This document shows, one piece after another, positions 57,326-64,000 of a DNA stretch of 64,000 bases. The notes below the pieces were generated by a model. That model was not told where the DNA came from, did no database searches, and worked only from the letters and a program-made list of their open reading frames with translations. Source of the DNA: Prauserella salsuginis (GTDB taxonomy: Bacteria; Actinomycetota; Actinomycetes; Mycobacteriales; Pseudonocardiaceae); NCBI RefSeq assembly GCF_024648885.1, contig NZ_JANBBF010000008.1, positions 682,001 through 746,000 on the forward strand, written 5' to 3'. A program made the position numbers and the translations under genes. The first letter of the stretch is position 1, and each line of letters opens with the position of its first letter.

Positions 57326-58323
57326 GCGGCGCCGGTGTCCGTGACCGCGCGCTCGGTGCGTTCGAAGGTCTCGCGCTCGGTGATGCACTCGGCATGCCGA
57401 CCCAGTCGCTGTCGCGCGAGTCCATCGCCACCTACTACGGACGATTGGAAGGGCTGCGCGACGCCGTCGAGCACCAACCCATCTCCCCCGGCCTGCCCGC
57501 AGGCACGGTCACGGACGACACCGAGCAGGCGGTCCTGGTCGCACGACTGCTCATCGAGGGTCGTGGGCGGATCGAGCCGCACGCGTTCGCCCGTGCGTTG
57601 CTGGACTGGGAAGCGGACATGATCCGCCGGAACCTCGCCGACCTGCTCGGACCGTCGACGAAGCGGGCCCTCGAGCTGCTGGAGTCCGGGGCCGCACCCG
57701 ATGAGGCGGGACGCACGGGCACGACGAACGGTGCGGCGATGCGGATCACGCCGGTCGCCATCGCCACAAAACCCGACGTGGACCCGCTCCTGGACGCGGT
57801 CGTGAGCGCGAGCAGGCTGACCCACAACACGAGCCTCGGCATCTCGGCGGCCGCGGCCGTGGCGGCCGCGGTGTCGGCGGGGATCGACGGCGCGGACCTC
57901 GGCCCGGCGATGGACCACGCGGAACGCGTGGCCTCCGAAGGGGCTGCGCGGGCGCCGTGGGTCGCCGGCGGGGAGATCGCATCCCGGATCCGGTGGGCCC
58001 GCGGCTGGGTGCGGGAGTTGGACGCCGAGGCGCTGCCGGCGGCGATAGCCGAGGTGATCGGCACGTCGGTGGCCGCACAGGAGTCGGTCGTGGCCGCGTT
58101 CGCGCTCGCCGAGGCCCTGGGAGATCGACCGCTGGATGCGTTGACGCTGGCTGCCCGGCTCGGCGGGGACACCGACACGGTCGCCGCCATCTGCGGAGCG
58201 GTCCTCGGTTCCCGGCACGGAGCCTCGGGCCTGCCCGCCGACCTCACCGCCGTCGTGCGGAAGGTCAACGACCTCGACCTCGGCGATGTCACCGAGGGAC
58301 TTCTCGAACTGCGCAACAGCTGA
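57322..58323 (+). CDS. ADP-ribosylglycohydrolase family protein (YegU-like)
   Basis: A 333-residue all-helical ARH/DraG fold enzyme. Both metal-binding clusters are intact: TDDTEQ (64-69) and GGDTDTVA in the C-terminal half, plus GDALGMPTQ near the N-terminus and TNGAAMRI in the middle. Family members cleave N- or O-glycosidic bonds of ADP-ribose. In this operon the substrate may instead be a nucleoside or ADP-ribose-like compound brought in by the permease (inference). ATGA overlap with gntR; 23 bases before the permease. Confidence 0.92.
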   Translation: MSGAGVRDRALGAFEGLALGDALGMPTQSLSRESIATYYGRLEGLRDAVEHQPISPGLPAGTVTDDTEQAVLVARLLIEGRGRIEPHAFARALLDWEADMIRRNLADLLGPSTKRALELLESGAAPDEAGRTGTTNGAAMRITPVAIATKPDVDPLLDAVVSASRLTHNTSLGISAAAAVAAAVSAGIDGADLGPAMDHAERVASEGAARAPWVAGGEIASRIRWARGWVRELDAEALPAAIAEVIGTSVAAQESVVAAFALAEALGDRPLDALTLAARLGGDTDTVAAICGAVLGSRHGASGLPADLTAVVRKVNDLDLGDVTEGLLELRNS

Positions 58324-58346
58324 GCGCACACAGCAAGGAGGCTGCC

Positions 58347-59816
58347 GTGAGCACTGCGACCGACACCGGTGTCGACGAGCCCGCTGAGGGTGTCCTCGAG
58401 ACGCGGGGCATCGAGCCCGTTCCCGAGAACGAACGCACCGGTCATCCGATGCAGTTGTTCTGGGTCTGGTTCGCCGCGAACATCTCGATCCTGGGATTGC
58501 CGCTCGGCGCGACTCTCGTAGCGATCCAGCATCTCGCGTTCTGGCAGGCCGTTCTCGTGGCGATCCTCGGCGCCGTCGGTTCGTTCGCGATCGTCGGTGT
58601 CATCTCGATCGCGGGCCGAAGGGGCGGCGCTCCGGGATTGACGTTGTCGCGAGCGGTGTTCGGTGTCCGGGGCAACGCGGGACCGACGCTGGTGTCCCTG
58701 ATCTCGCGGCTCGGCTGGGAGACGGTGAACACGACGACGGCGGCGTTCGCGTTGCTGTCGTTGTGCGCCATCGTGTTCGGCACGGACGCGGGAGCGAAGA
58801 GCGCTCCGGCGTTGACGCTCGTGTGCATCGGTGTGTTCGTCCTGGCCACCGTGGTGGTTTCGGGCCTGGGCCACCAGGTGTTGGTCGCGGTGCAGCGGTG
58901 GTCGACGTGGATCTTCGGGGCGTTGAACATCGTCGTGGCCGTGAACCTCATCGCCACCGTGGACTGGGCCGCCGTCGGTGCGGCGCAGCCCGCGTCCGTC
59001 GGCGCGATGATCGCCGGTGTCGGAACCATCGCGGCGGGCACGGGTATCGGCTGGGCGAATGCGTCCGCGGACATGTCGCGTTATCAGCGGCCGTCCGTGC
59101 GGGCAGGGTCGCTCGTGGCGTCCGCGGCCGCAGGGGCGGGTATTCCGTTGGTGCTGCTGATCTCGTTGGGCAGCCTGCTGTCCGCGGGTGATCCCACGTT
59201 GGCCGAGGCCGGCGATCCGGTGGCCGCGATCCGCGACATGCTGCCGTCGTGGATGGCCGTTCCGTATCTGATCGCCGCGTTCGGCGGGTTGTTGTTGTCG
59301 AACCACCTGTCGGTGTACTCGGCGGGGTTGACGACGTTGACGTTGGGCATCCGCACGAAGCGGGTGTATGCGGTGATTCTCGACGTCGTCGTGACAACCC
59401 TCGGTGCGATCTACTTCATGTTGATCGCCGACAGCTTCTACACGCCGTTCATCGCGTTCATCAACCTGCTGGCCATTCCGACGACGGCGTGGGTCGGTGT
59501 GTTCCTGGTCGACATGCTGCGGCGCACCCGCTACGACGCGGCCGGGCTGATGGATCTGAGCCGGTCGAGTTCGTACTGGTACCGCGGTGGCATCGAGCCG
59601 CGTGCACTCGGGGCGTGGGCGGTGGCGATCGTGGTCGGGTACCAGTTCATCGTCGCGGGCCCGCAGGGCGATGTGTGGTTCAGCGGCGTGTGGGCCGACA
59701 GTTGGCTGGGACGCAACGGCTTGGGCTGGATCATCGCGTTCGTCGTGGCCGGTGGGTTGTACGCCGCCTTCGGCGGCGCACGCTTGCACGGCCGGAAGCA
59801 GGAGCGCGCGCAGTGA
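58347..59816 (+). CDS. NCS1 family purine-cytosine permease-like protein
   Basis: A 489-residue transporter of the CodB/cytosine-purine permease branch with about twelve hydrophobic helices. Marks are MQLFWVWFAANISILGLPLG, TLSRAVFGVRGN and the GIGWANASADMSRYQRP block. It differs from the NCS1 protein at 14.6 kb, which is of the hydantoin type. GTG 58347 has AAGGAGG. It sits between the ARH hydrolase and the kinase, with a GTGA overlap at its end, so it likely imports the substrate of both. Confidence 0.92.
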   Translation: MSTATDTGVDEPAEGVLETRGIEPVPENERTGHPMQLFWVWFAANISILGLPLGATLVAIQHLAFWQAVLVAILGAVGSFAIVGVISIAGRRGGAPGLTLSRAVFGVRGNAGPTLVSLISRLGWETVNTTTAAFALLSLCAIVFGTDAGAKSAPALTLVCIGVFVLATVVVSGLGHQVLVAVQRWSTWIFGALNIVVAVNLIATVDWAAVGAAQPASVGAMIAGVGTIAAGTGIGWANASADMSRYQRPSVRAGSLVASAAAGAGIPLVLLISLGSLLSAGDPTLAEAGDPVAAIRDMLPSWMAVPYLIAAFGGLLLSNHLSVYSAGLTTLTLGIRTKRVYAVILDVVVTTLGAIYFMLIADSFYTPFIAFINLLAIPTTAWVGVFLVDMLRRTRYDAAGLMDLSRSSSYWYRGGIEPRALGAWAVAIVVGYQFIVAGPQGDVWFSGVWADSWLGRNGLGWIIAFVVAGGLYAAFGGARLHGRKQERAQ

Positions 59817-60736
59817 CGGGCCGCTTGGTGCACACCGGCCAGGTCATTCTGGACCTGGTGATGCGAGTGGACTCGTTACCCGAGCCGGGTGGTGACGTGT
59901 TGGCGTCGGAGACGGCGTTGTTGCCGGGCGGTGGTTTCAATGTGATGGCCGCTGCGGCCAGGTCGGGTGCGCAGGTGGTGTACGCCGGCGCGCACGGCAC
60001 CGGCCAGTTCGGTGACCGCGTGCGGTCGGCGTTGCACGATGAGGGCGTCACCGCGGCGTGCCCGCCGAGCGAGGAGAGCGATACCGGTGTGTGTGTCGCT
60101 CTGGTGGACGATTCGGGTGAGCGCACCTTCGTGACCGGCAGCGGCGCCGAGGCCGGACTGACGGCCGAGCGGCTGGCCGATGTCAAGGCGGGCCCGGGTG
60201 ATGTGGTGTATGTGAGCGGGTACAGCCTGCTGCACGGAGCCAATAGGGCGGCGCTGGCTGCATGGTTGCCGTCCGTGGACGGTGCGGCGGTGCTGTTGGA
60301 TCCCGGTCCCCTGGCCTCCCAGATTCCGCAGGAGGTGCTGGATTCGACGCTATCGCAGGTGGACATTCTCAGCACGAACGCCCGCGAGGCGCGCGGCTTG
60401 ACCGGGTCCGAGGATCTGCACAAGGCAGCCGCCGAACTGGCCGACCGCCTGCGTCCGTCGTCGACAGTCGTGGTGCGCGACGGTGCGGCGGGGTGCCTCG
60501 TGGCGATGGACGGAACGGTCGAGCGGGTCGACGGTTTCCCGGTATCACCGGTCGATACGAACGGCGCGGGCGATGCCCATTGCGGCGTGCTGGCGGCGAT
60601 GTTGCTCGACGGCGCGACACTCCGTGCGGCTGCGCGACGGGCCAACGCGGCAGCCGCATTGTCGGTGCTGCGCCCCGGACCGGCGACGGCGCCGACCGCA
60701 GCCGAGCTCAACGAGTTCCTCCTCCCCGGCGGGTGA
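59813..60736 (+). CDS. PfkB family carbohydrate/nucleoside kinase (YegV-like)
   Basis: A 307-residue ribokinase-fold kinase. The N-terminal PfkB signature region is GGGFNVMAAAARSG (39-52). The C-terminal signature is DTNGAGDAHCG, with catalytic Asp254. An acceptor such as ribose, a nucleoside or another sugar is likely. The enzyme most resembles uncharacterised YegV-type kinases. GTG overlaps the permease stop (GTGA). With the hydrolase upstream, a salvage route of hydrolysis followed by sugar phosphorylation is plausible (inference). Confidence 0.9.
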   Translation: MTGRLVHTGQVILDLVMRVDSLPEPGGDVLASETALLPGGGFNVMAAAARSGAQVVYAGAHGTGQFGDRVRSALHDEGVTAACPPSEESDTGVCVALVDDSGERTFVTGSGAEAGLTAERLADVKAGPGDVVYVSGYSLLHGANRAALAAWLPSVDGAAVLLDPGPLASQIPQEVLDSTLSQVDILSTNAREARGLTGSEDLHKAAAELADRLRPSSTVVVRDGAAGCLVAMDGTVERVDGFPVSPVDTNGAGDAHCGVLAAMLLDGATLRAAARRANAAAALSVLRPGPATAPTAAELNEFLLPGG

Positions 60737-60789
60737 GATCTTCCCGTGAACCGCGTGTTCGGCACGGGGGTGGTGGTTCGTCGGGCCGA

Positions 60790-61036
60790 GGATCAGGCGG
60801 GCGCGACTTCGACCGCTGCTTGCACACCGTCACCCGCAGCCTCGTCAGGTGTTATCGACTTTCCCGCACACCACGTCGTCCGTGCCCTCGATCTTCTCGC
60901 CCAGATACGTCCGACGACCCATCACCGGATCCGTCCCGGCGAACACGACCACATGAAGACCGTCGCCGCGTTGCTCGATACGACCGCGCGGGCGACCTCC
61001 GGAACGTGGGCGAGCCACCCGGAGACCACTCGGCAC
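60790..61036 (-). pseudogene. Relic of a tyrosine integrase N-terminus
   Basis: On the minus strand the translation RGRIEQRGDGLHVVVFAGTD, then PVMGRRTYLGEKIEGTDD, matches the arm-type DNA-binding N-terminus of actinobacterial phage/ICE tyrosine integrases. It then hits TGA after VDNT at 60845. A frame change at about 60849 restores a family-like continuation, LTRLRVTVCKQRS, in another frame. No catalytic domain follows, so this is a frameshifted, truncated remnant. The limits are approximate. It lies in the 343-base space between the PfkB kinase and an SDR gene, with nothing else recognisable there. Confidence 0.65.
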
Positions 61037-61079
61037 GGGCGCACGGCGGTACGACCACTAGACAAAGCCACGCCCACCC

Positions 61080-61859
61080 TCACAGCGGTACCTCCCGAGG
61101 CGCCAGCTGAGCCGTGATCGCCGTGACGCCACCGTCGACGGGCAGGACCGCCCCGGTCACGAACGACGACGCCGGCAAGGCGAGGAACGCGATGGCCTCG
61201 GCGATCTCGTGTTGTTCTCCCCAACGCTGCAGCGGCAGACTCCGGCGGAGGGCGTCGTACTTGTCCGGCTGAGTTTCCTTGATCGGCCGGGTGAGCTCGG
61301 TATGGACCGGGCCCGGCGCGATCACGTTGACGCGGATGCCCGCGACTGCGAGGTCGACGGCCGCCGAACGGGCGAGGTTCGCGACGGCCGCCTTCGACGT
61401 GCAGTACGCCCAGTGTTCCGGCTCGCCCGCTGTCCCCGACGTAGACGACAGCAGGACGACCGAACCGCCATCCGACCGCCGGAGCGCCGGAGCTGCGGCC
61501 CGGATACCGAGCGCACCGGCTCTGACGTTCACGTCCATCACCCGGTCGTACACCGCCATGTCCAGCTGTTCGATGTCGCCCCACGCCGTGATGCCCGCGG
61601 ACAGAACGACCGCGTCGAGCCCGCCGAAGCGCTCCTCCGCCAGGCGGACGGCGGCCTCGTTGCCGGCAGCCTCGGTCACGTCGGCACACAACCCGGCAGA
61701 CGGATGCCCGCGGCCGAGGTCCCGGTTGAGCCACTCGATCCGCTCGGCGGCGACGTCCACACCGACGACCGGCCCGTGCCGGTCCAGCCACAGCTCCGCG
61801 AACGCCTTCCCCAGCCCGGAGCCGGCTCCCGTCACCAATGCCACACGCCCCTCGCGCAT
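61080..61859 (-). CDS. SDR family oxidoreductase
   Basis: A 259-residue classical short-chain dehydrogenase/reductase. TGAGSGLG is near residue 10, Asp in VGVDVAAER suggests NAD+, and the catalytic Ser and YCTSK lie near 141-160. The C-terminal SSFVTGAVLPVDGG block is typical. The substrate is unknown. ATG 61859 has GGAGGG upstream. It lies 21 bases after the EthD-like gene and is the last gene of a catabolic-looking series. Confidence 0.9.
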   Translation of the reverse strand: MREGRVALVTGAGSGLGKAFAELWLDRHGPVVGVDVAAERIEWLNRDLGRGHPSAGLCADVTEAAGNEAAVRLAEERFGGLDAVVLSAGITAWGDIEQLDMAVYDRVMDVNVRAGALGIRAAAPALRRSDGGSVVLLSSTSGTAGEPEHWAYCTSKAAVANLARSAAVDLAVAGIRVNVIAPGPVHTELTRPIKETQPDKYDALRRSLPLQRWGEQHEIAEAIAFLALPASSFVTGAVLPVDGGVTAITAQLAPREVPL

Positions 61860-61880
61860 TTTCCCTCCAATGTGGACGTT

Positions 61881-62423
61881 TCATCCGGTCGTCGGGTAGT
61901 CCCGCGGCCGGACCACCAACGCCACCGGTCCGGCATCGGCGCCCAGTGTGAGCGCCCGGCCCACGTCGGCGACGACCGTCGTGTACAGCCTCTTGCCCCG
62001 TCCCGGTGGCGGCACAGGTACGGCCAGCTCCCAGCGATCCCAGGACACGCCGCGAGGCGGTGATTCGTCGAACCACAGGACGGCGGCGCCGCCGTCGGGC
62101 GGCTGCAATGCGGACTCGGGGCCCTCGAGCACAGCCGCCGTCCACGCCTGGTCGCGGACGAGGAATACGGCCTCGTCGGGTGTCACTACGTCGCGGTAGT
62201 ACGCGGATGCGTAGGCTCGCCGTTCGGATTCGCGGTCGGCGAACCATGTCTCGGAGCAGAAGCGGGCCGTGCCACGGGCCCACTGCTCGGCCACCGGTCG
62301 GTTCTGCCGGTAGCCGAGCAGTCCGGGAGTCCGGACGAACAGGTCACCGTGGCGATGCTCCCAGTGCCGTCGCCCGCGGTCGGCGTCGCCACTCGGCGGC
62401 ACGAGGAAGATGCGATGCTGCAC
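61881..62423 (-). CDS. EthD-like dimeric alpha-beta barrel protein
   Basis: A 180-residue protein whose first half (HWEHRHGDLFVRTPGLLGYR, then AYYRDVVTPDEAVFLV) resembles the EthD ferredoxin-like fold found with catabolic oxidoreductases. The second half, with Trp-rich strands, is not assigned. EthD proteins are often helper proteins or small lyases of degradation pathways. GTG 62423 has GGGAG upstream. It lies 22 bases after the alcohol dehydrogenase gene. Confidence 0.65.
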   Translation of the reverse strand: MQHRIFLVPPSGDADRGRRHWEHRHGDLFVRTPGLLGYRQNRPVAEQWARGTARFCSETWFADRESERRAYASAYYRDVVTPDEAVFLVRDQAWTAAVLEGPESALQPPDGGAAVLWFDESPPRGVSWDRWELAVPVPPPGRGKRLYTTVVADVGRALTLGADAGPVALVVRPRDYPTTG

Positions 62424-62445
62424 CGGACGCTCCCGGTAAACCGGT

Positions 62446-63576
62446 TCAGTCGTCGTAGAGGATGACGCCCCGAATGTTGCGGGCGGCCTCCATATCCGCG
62501 TACGCCTCGTTGATCTGATCGAGCGAGTAGGTGCGCGTGATCATCTCGTCGATCATCAGCTGCCCGCGCCGGTAGCGGTCGAGAAGCCGCGGAATGTCGA
62601 CGTGCGGCTGGAGGCCACCGTACAGACCGCCCTTGATTGTCTGCTGCATCATCACGAAGCCGAAGACGTTGAAAGCGGCTTCGGTGTCCCACATGGACGA
62701 CACGCCGGCGATCGCCATCGTGCCGCCTTTCGCCAGCATTCCCAGCATCGGCTGGATCATCGTGCCTTCGACCACTCCGATGGTGACGATCACCTTGTCG
62801 GCCATCCGGCCATGGGTCAGGTCCGTCAGCAGCGGCATCGCCTCCTCGATCGAGCCCGCCACGTGCGTCGCTCCGAACCTCGGCGCCTCTTGCCGCTTGA
62901 ACTCCACCGGGTCGATGACGATGATCTCCCGGGCTCCGGCGTGTTTGGCGCCCTGCACCGCGCTCATGCCGACACCGCCGACGCCGAGGACCACGACGAC
63001 GTCGTCGATCTCGACGTCCGCGATCCGCACGGCCGTCCCCCAGCCGGTCGGTACGGCACACCCGGCCACGGCCGCAGCCGGGAACGGGATGTCGTCGTCG
63101 ATCTTGATGACCGAATCGACGGGGGTGACGATGCGCTCGCTGAACGTGCCGAGATAGGTCATCGGGCCGACGGGCTCGCCCGCCGCCGTGTGGATGCGGT
63201 TGGTGCCGTCGAGCATGACGCCCTGCAGCAGACCCGCTCCCCGGTCGCACAACTGTCCGACGCCGCGCACGCACGGCACGCACTTTCCGCAGGAGGGCAT
63301 GAAGGTGCACGTGACGTGGTCGCCGACGGACAGCTCCGTGACGTCCTCGCCGACCTGCTCGACGATGCCGGCTCCCTCGTGGCCGCCGAGGAACGGCGCG
63401 AAGTCCACCGCCTGGTCACCGGCCGCGGCGTGGTTGTCGGAGTGGCACAGGCCGGCCGCCTTGAGTTTCACCATGACCTCACCGCGTTTCGGCGGCGAGA
63501 CCTCCAGCTCCTCGACGTGCCAGTCGTTACGCACGTTCTGCTGGGTCTTCAGAAGGACCGCACCGTGAGACTTCAT
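62446..63576 (-). CDS. NDMA-type zinc alcohol dehydrogenase
   Basis: A 376-residue medium-chain zinc dehydrogenase of the actinobacterial NDMA-dependent type, which keeps a tightly bound nicotinamide. Catalytic zinc ligands are Cys44 and His66-Glu67; structural zinc ligands are Cys96, Cys99, Cys102 and Cys110. The cofactor loop is VLGVGGVGMSAVQGA. It oxidises an alcohol; the aldehyde would go to the adjacent aldehyde dehydrogenase. ATG 63576 with GGGAGAG is preferred; a GTG at 63594 that overlaps the upstream stop (GTGA) is the alternative. Confidence 0.92.
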   Translation of the reverse strand: MKSHGAVLLKTQQNVRNDWHVEELEVSPPKRGEVMVKLKAAGLCHSDNHAAAGDQAVDFAPFLGGHEGAGIVEQVGEDVTELSVGDHVTCTFMPSCGKCVPCVRGVGQLCDRGAGLLQGVMLDGTNRIHTAAGEPVGPMTYLGTFSERIVTPVDSVIKIDDDIPFPAAAVAGCAVPTGWGTAVRIADVEIDDVVVVLGVGGVGMSAVQGAKHAGAREIIVIDPVEFKRQEAPRFGATHVAGSIEEAMPLLTDLTHGRMADKVIVTIGVVEGTMIQPMLGMLAKGGTMAIAGVSSMWDTEAAFNVFGFVMMQQTIKGGLYGGLQPHVDIPRLLDRYRRGQLMIDEMITRTYSLDQINEAYADMEAARNIRGVILYDD

Positions 63577-63590
63577 CGGATCTCTCCCGC

Positions 63591-64000
63591 TCACTTCACC
63601 TTGACGGACTTGTACTGGAGGAACTCCCCGAGCCCTTCGAGACCGAACTCGCGGCCGAAACCGGACTGTTTGAATCCGCCGAACGGCGCGAACATCGACA
63701 CACCGGCCGTGTTGACCGCGACGGTGCCCGCCCTGATCCGGCCCGCGACCGTGCGGGCCAGTTCCTCGTCGGCCGCGTACACCGAGGCAGCCAGGCCGTA
63801 CGCCGTGCCGTTGGCAATAGCGACGGCTTCGTCGACGCTGTCGTAGGGAATGACACTGAGCACCGGCCCGAAGATCTCCTCCTGGGCGATGGTCGCGTCT
63901 GGTGCGACGTTCGCGAAGACCGTCGGCGCGACGTAGAAGCCCTGGTCGAGTCCGTCCGGCCGGCCGCCGCCGAGGACGAGATCGCCGCCCTCGGCCTTCC
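63591..64000 (-). CDS. Aldehyde dehydrogenase (partial, 3' end)
   Basis: The C-terminal 135 residues or so of an NAD(P)-dependent aldehyde dehydrogenase, cut by the window edge; the catalytic cysteine is outside. EEIFGPVLSVIPYD, the VAVNTAG strand and the PFGGFKQSGFGREFG signature are diagnostic. The reading frame stays open to base 64000. Adjacent to the alcohol dehydrogenase, it would oxidise that enzyme's aldehyde product to an acid. Confidence 0.93.
   Translation of the reverse strand, partial: KAEGGDLVLGGGRPDGLDQGFYVAPTVFANVAPDATIAQEEIFGPVLSVIPYDSVDEAVAIANGTAYGLAASVYAADEELARTVAGRIRAGTVAVNTAGVSMFAPFGGFKQSGFGREFGLEGLGEFLQYKSVKVK

Noticed and set aside
60746-61117. A 123-codon plus-strand frame after the PfkB gene
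   Set aside because: It is antisense to the integrase relic, with no family features or ribosome site.

Overview
The window is high-GC actinobacterial chromosome with many GTG starts and chains of genes sharing ATGA or GTGA start/stop overlaps. The hrcA-dnaJ-rsmE and phoH-ybeY-corC-era blocks, a factor-independent uricase, an SSI-type protease inhibitor, an F420-type luciferase-fold oxidoreductase and an NDMA-type alcohol dehydrogenase together point to a Pseudonocardiales-like actinomycete (Saccharomonospora, Prauserella or Amycolatopsis relatives). The genus is inference only. No rRNA, tRNA, CRISPR array or intact mobile element was seen. Layout: 1-9.2 kb is housekeeping, all on the minus strand: a CD225/DUF2752 membrane pair; phoH-ybeY-corC-(cytidine deaminase-like)-era; a HIT protein; and hrcA-dnaJ-rsmE. 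From 9.3 to 19.4 kb lies a reductive pyrimidine (or beta-alanine) degradation locus. An aminotransferase and a CoA-acylating semialdehyde dehydrogenase run left; a PucR regulator, an NCS1 permease, beta-ureidopropionase, dihydropyrimidinase and a luciferase-fold oxidoreductase run right, with an SSI-like inhibitor gene between PucR and the permease. No classical dihydropyrimidine dehydrogenase is present, so the luciferase-fold protein is a candidate for the missing first step. From 19.6 to 23.6 kb come a siderophore-interacting protein with an IdeR-like box, a ChoD-like GMC oxidoreductase, a TetR regulator and a thiol peroxidase. From 23.8 to 38.2 kb is a purine-to-central-metabolism locus: hyi-glxR-gcl-glycerate kinase (glyoxylate to phosphoglycerate), an NCS2 urate/xanthine-type permease, ureidoglycine aminohydrolase, a CitE/malate-synthase-like protein (DUF6986), an ACT-domain malic enzyme, an IclR regulator, and uricase, hydroxyisourate hydrolase and OHCU decarboxylase. 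A 14-bp IclR-type motif recurs at four promoter regions here and suggests one regulon. From 38.7 to 56.3 kb is a mixed block: phosphatase-SDR, secreted subtilase, an HTH protein, an acyl-CoA synthetase, a PolA-like polymerase with an internal 18-bp repeat array, an ABC-F protein, HrpA helicase whose last codons and stop are tandemly repeated, a duplicated six-cysteine lipoprotein pair, a Bcr/CflA transporter and small proteins. From 56.6 to 60.7 kb is a tight GntR / ADP-ribosylglycohydrolase / NCS1 permease / PfkB kinase operon that resembles the E. coli yegU-yegV-yegW set with a different transporter. It is followed by a frameshifted relic of a tyrosine integrase. From 61.1 kb to the end is a minus-strand catabolic cluster: SDR, EthD-like protein, NDMA-type alcohol dehydrogenase, and an aldehyde dehydrogenase cut by the window edge.
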